A stretch of DNA of 14,497 bases from an uncultured Ruminococcus sp. (GTDB taxonomy: Bacteria > Bacillota > Clostridia > Oscillospirales > Ruminococcaceae), in assembly GCA_900543105.1 (NCBI GenBank), contig UQQA01000057.1, forward strand, positions 1-14,497, read 5' to 3'. Of the stretch, positions 13,955 to 14,497 are shown piece after piece (within the stretch, counting starts at the first letter, position 1; the number at the start of each line of letters is the position of its first letter). The position numbers and the translations under genes are program-made. The notes beneath the pieces are model-generated. The model ran no database searches. It saw nothing but the letters and a program-made list of their open reading frames with translations, and had not been told where the DNA came from.

Positions 13955-13983
13955 ATTTTATCTCAATTGAGCCTTTACGTCAA
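13955..13983 (-). promoter_or_regulatory. apbE promoter with palindromic spacer
   Basis: Minus-strand TTGACG (13983-13978), 17 bases, TAAAAT (13960-13955). Only 8 bases separate the -10 box from the ATG at 13946, so the transcript should begin at or within about 3 bases of the start codon. The spacer contains the perfect 10-bp palindrome CTCAATTGAG (13962-13971), a candidate operator. Confidence 0.75.
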
Positions 13984-14078
13984 GTAATTTCGGAATTTAC
14001 CGTAAAAAACGGCGTTTCGTACAAAACGGACGGCTGACACAAGAGCTGTTTTATGATGTTTTTTAAGAGAACTTTTTT

Positions 14079-14147
14079 TAATGCATAATGCGTGATGCGT
14101 AACGCGTAATTTAAATTTGGAATTCGGAATGCGGAATTCGGAATTAT
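14079..14147. repeat. AATGCGTAAT / AATTCGGAAT simple repeat
   Basis: Degenerate AATGCGTGATGCGTAACGCG units run into GGAATTCGGAAT units. It is related to the array after glgP at 4474-4507. Part of the 13984-14497 stretch, which contains no credible gene. Confidence 0.5.
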
Positions 14148-14187
14148 TTATGCTATGTAAATTTACTGAAAACATCAATTTCTGTAG

Positions 14188-14208
14188 GGGCGGATTCTAT
14201 ATCCGCCC
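14188..14208. repeat. GGGCGGAT palindrome
   Basis: GGGCGGAT-TCTAT-ATCCGCCC forms a perfect 8-bp stem, preceded by CTGTAG like the copy 57 bases on. It is the same family of short intergenic palindromes with a different stem sequence. Confidence 0.6.
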
Positions 14209-14244
14209 GTTGCAAATCCCGTATTTCAGGCAAATTTTCTGTAG

Positions 14245-14263
14245 GGGACGGGTTTCCCGTCCC
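14245..14263. repeat. GGGACGGG palindrome
   Basis: GGGACGGG-TTT-CCCGTCCC, a perfect 8-bp stem preceded by CTGTAG, matching the copies at 11962 and 12006. Confidence 0.65.
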
Positions 14264-14309
14264 GCAGGAATGGCGTTTTTCGGACGTGATTTGTCAGCTG
14301 TTCCTTTGT

Positions 14310-14345
14310 GTGAAAACATTGCTCACTTCGTTCGCTTGTTTTCAC
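14310..14345. repeat. 9-bp inverted repeat GTGAAAACA / TGTTTTCAC
   Basis: Perfect 9-base arms (14310-14318, 14337-14345) flank an 18-base loop holding CTCACTTCGTTCGC. No U-tract follows. The role is unknown; it is part of the gene-free right end. Confidence 0.5.
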
Positions 14346-14497
14346 GTTCATTTCCCACCGCCGTTCATATTGTGTCGGCTTAAAACGCCCGTCGCTTCGC
14401 TCCTCACGTTTATCCACCGAGGATAGTTTGGTTTAGAAAAATAGAATTGGCGCAATTCACATTTTTTAGATTTACGAAATTTATTTCTCATATTTCG

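Noticed and set aside
14117..14383. 88-codon + strand open frame at the right end
   Set aside because: It is built from the intergenic repeats and palindromes, with no domain and no ribosome site.

Overview
The window looks like chromosome of a gut-type anaerobic Firmicute, most likely Oscillospiraceae / Ruminococcus-like (inference). The reasons are a clostridial-order rnfCDGEAB operon, a ferredoxin-type energy economy, a bacterial glycogen phosphorylase, near-consensus sigma-A promoters with 17-bp spacers, strong AGGAGG-type ribosome sites, and the short GGGACGGG-type palindromes scattered between genes. No tRNA, rRNA, CRISPR array, integrase or transposase was seen.

Layout. 1-267: AT-rich intergenic DNA with a large imperfect inverted repeat and a perfect-consensus promoter. 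268-1662 (+): a P-loop ATPase with a C-terminal DUF234 nuclease-like domain, followed by a small fragment resembling an Ada-type zinc-binding tail. 2075-4471 (+): glycogen phosphorylase with its own promoter and terminator. 4676-5463 (+): a two-gene unit, a 59-aa basic protein plus a GNAT acetyltransferase, arranged like a toxin-antitoxin pair. 5463-5711 (-): a consensus promoter driving an apparent structured non-coding or leader RNA of about 214 nt, ending at a terminator shared with the GNAT gene. 5734-6268 (-): a RelB/DinJ-like antitoxin and YoeB toxin with a clear promoter and a candidate operator. 6413-11595 (-): the complete six-gene Rnf complex operon with a terminator. 11596-12046: a 200-bp inverted repeat and short GC-rich palindromes. 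12047-13946 (-): ApbE flavin transferase, a NusG-domain-II membrane protein (EetA-like) and a Gx-transporter-like membrane protein (EetB-like), from a promoter that appears to give a leaderless mRNA. 13984-14497: no gene, several short repeats.

How it fits together. Rnf passes electrons from reduced ferredoxin to NAD+ and pumps Na+ or H+. RnfD and RnfG need FMN attached covalently to a threonine. The neighbouring ApbE lipoprotein is the enzyme type that attaches it, and both acceptor motifs are present. ApbE with the two small membrane proteins resembles part of the flavin-based extracellular electron transfer locus of Listeria, so the right half of the window is a flavin/electron-transfer neighbourhood. 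The left half is accessory: an orphan ATPase, two small toxin-antitoxin-like modules and, between those modules, the most unusual feature, an RNA that can fold an H-type pseudoknot overlapping a 12-codon open frame.
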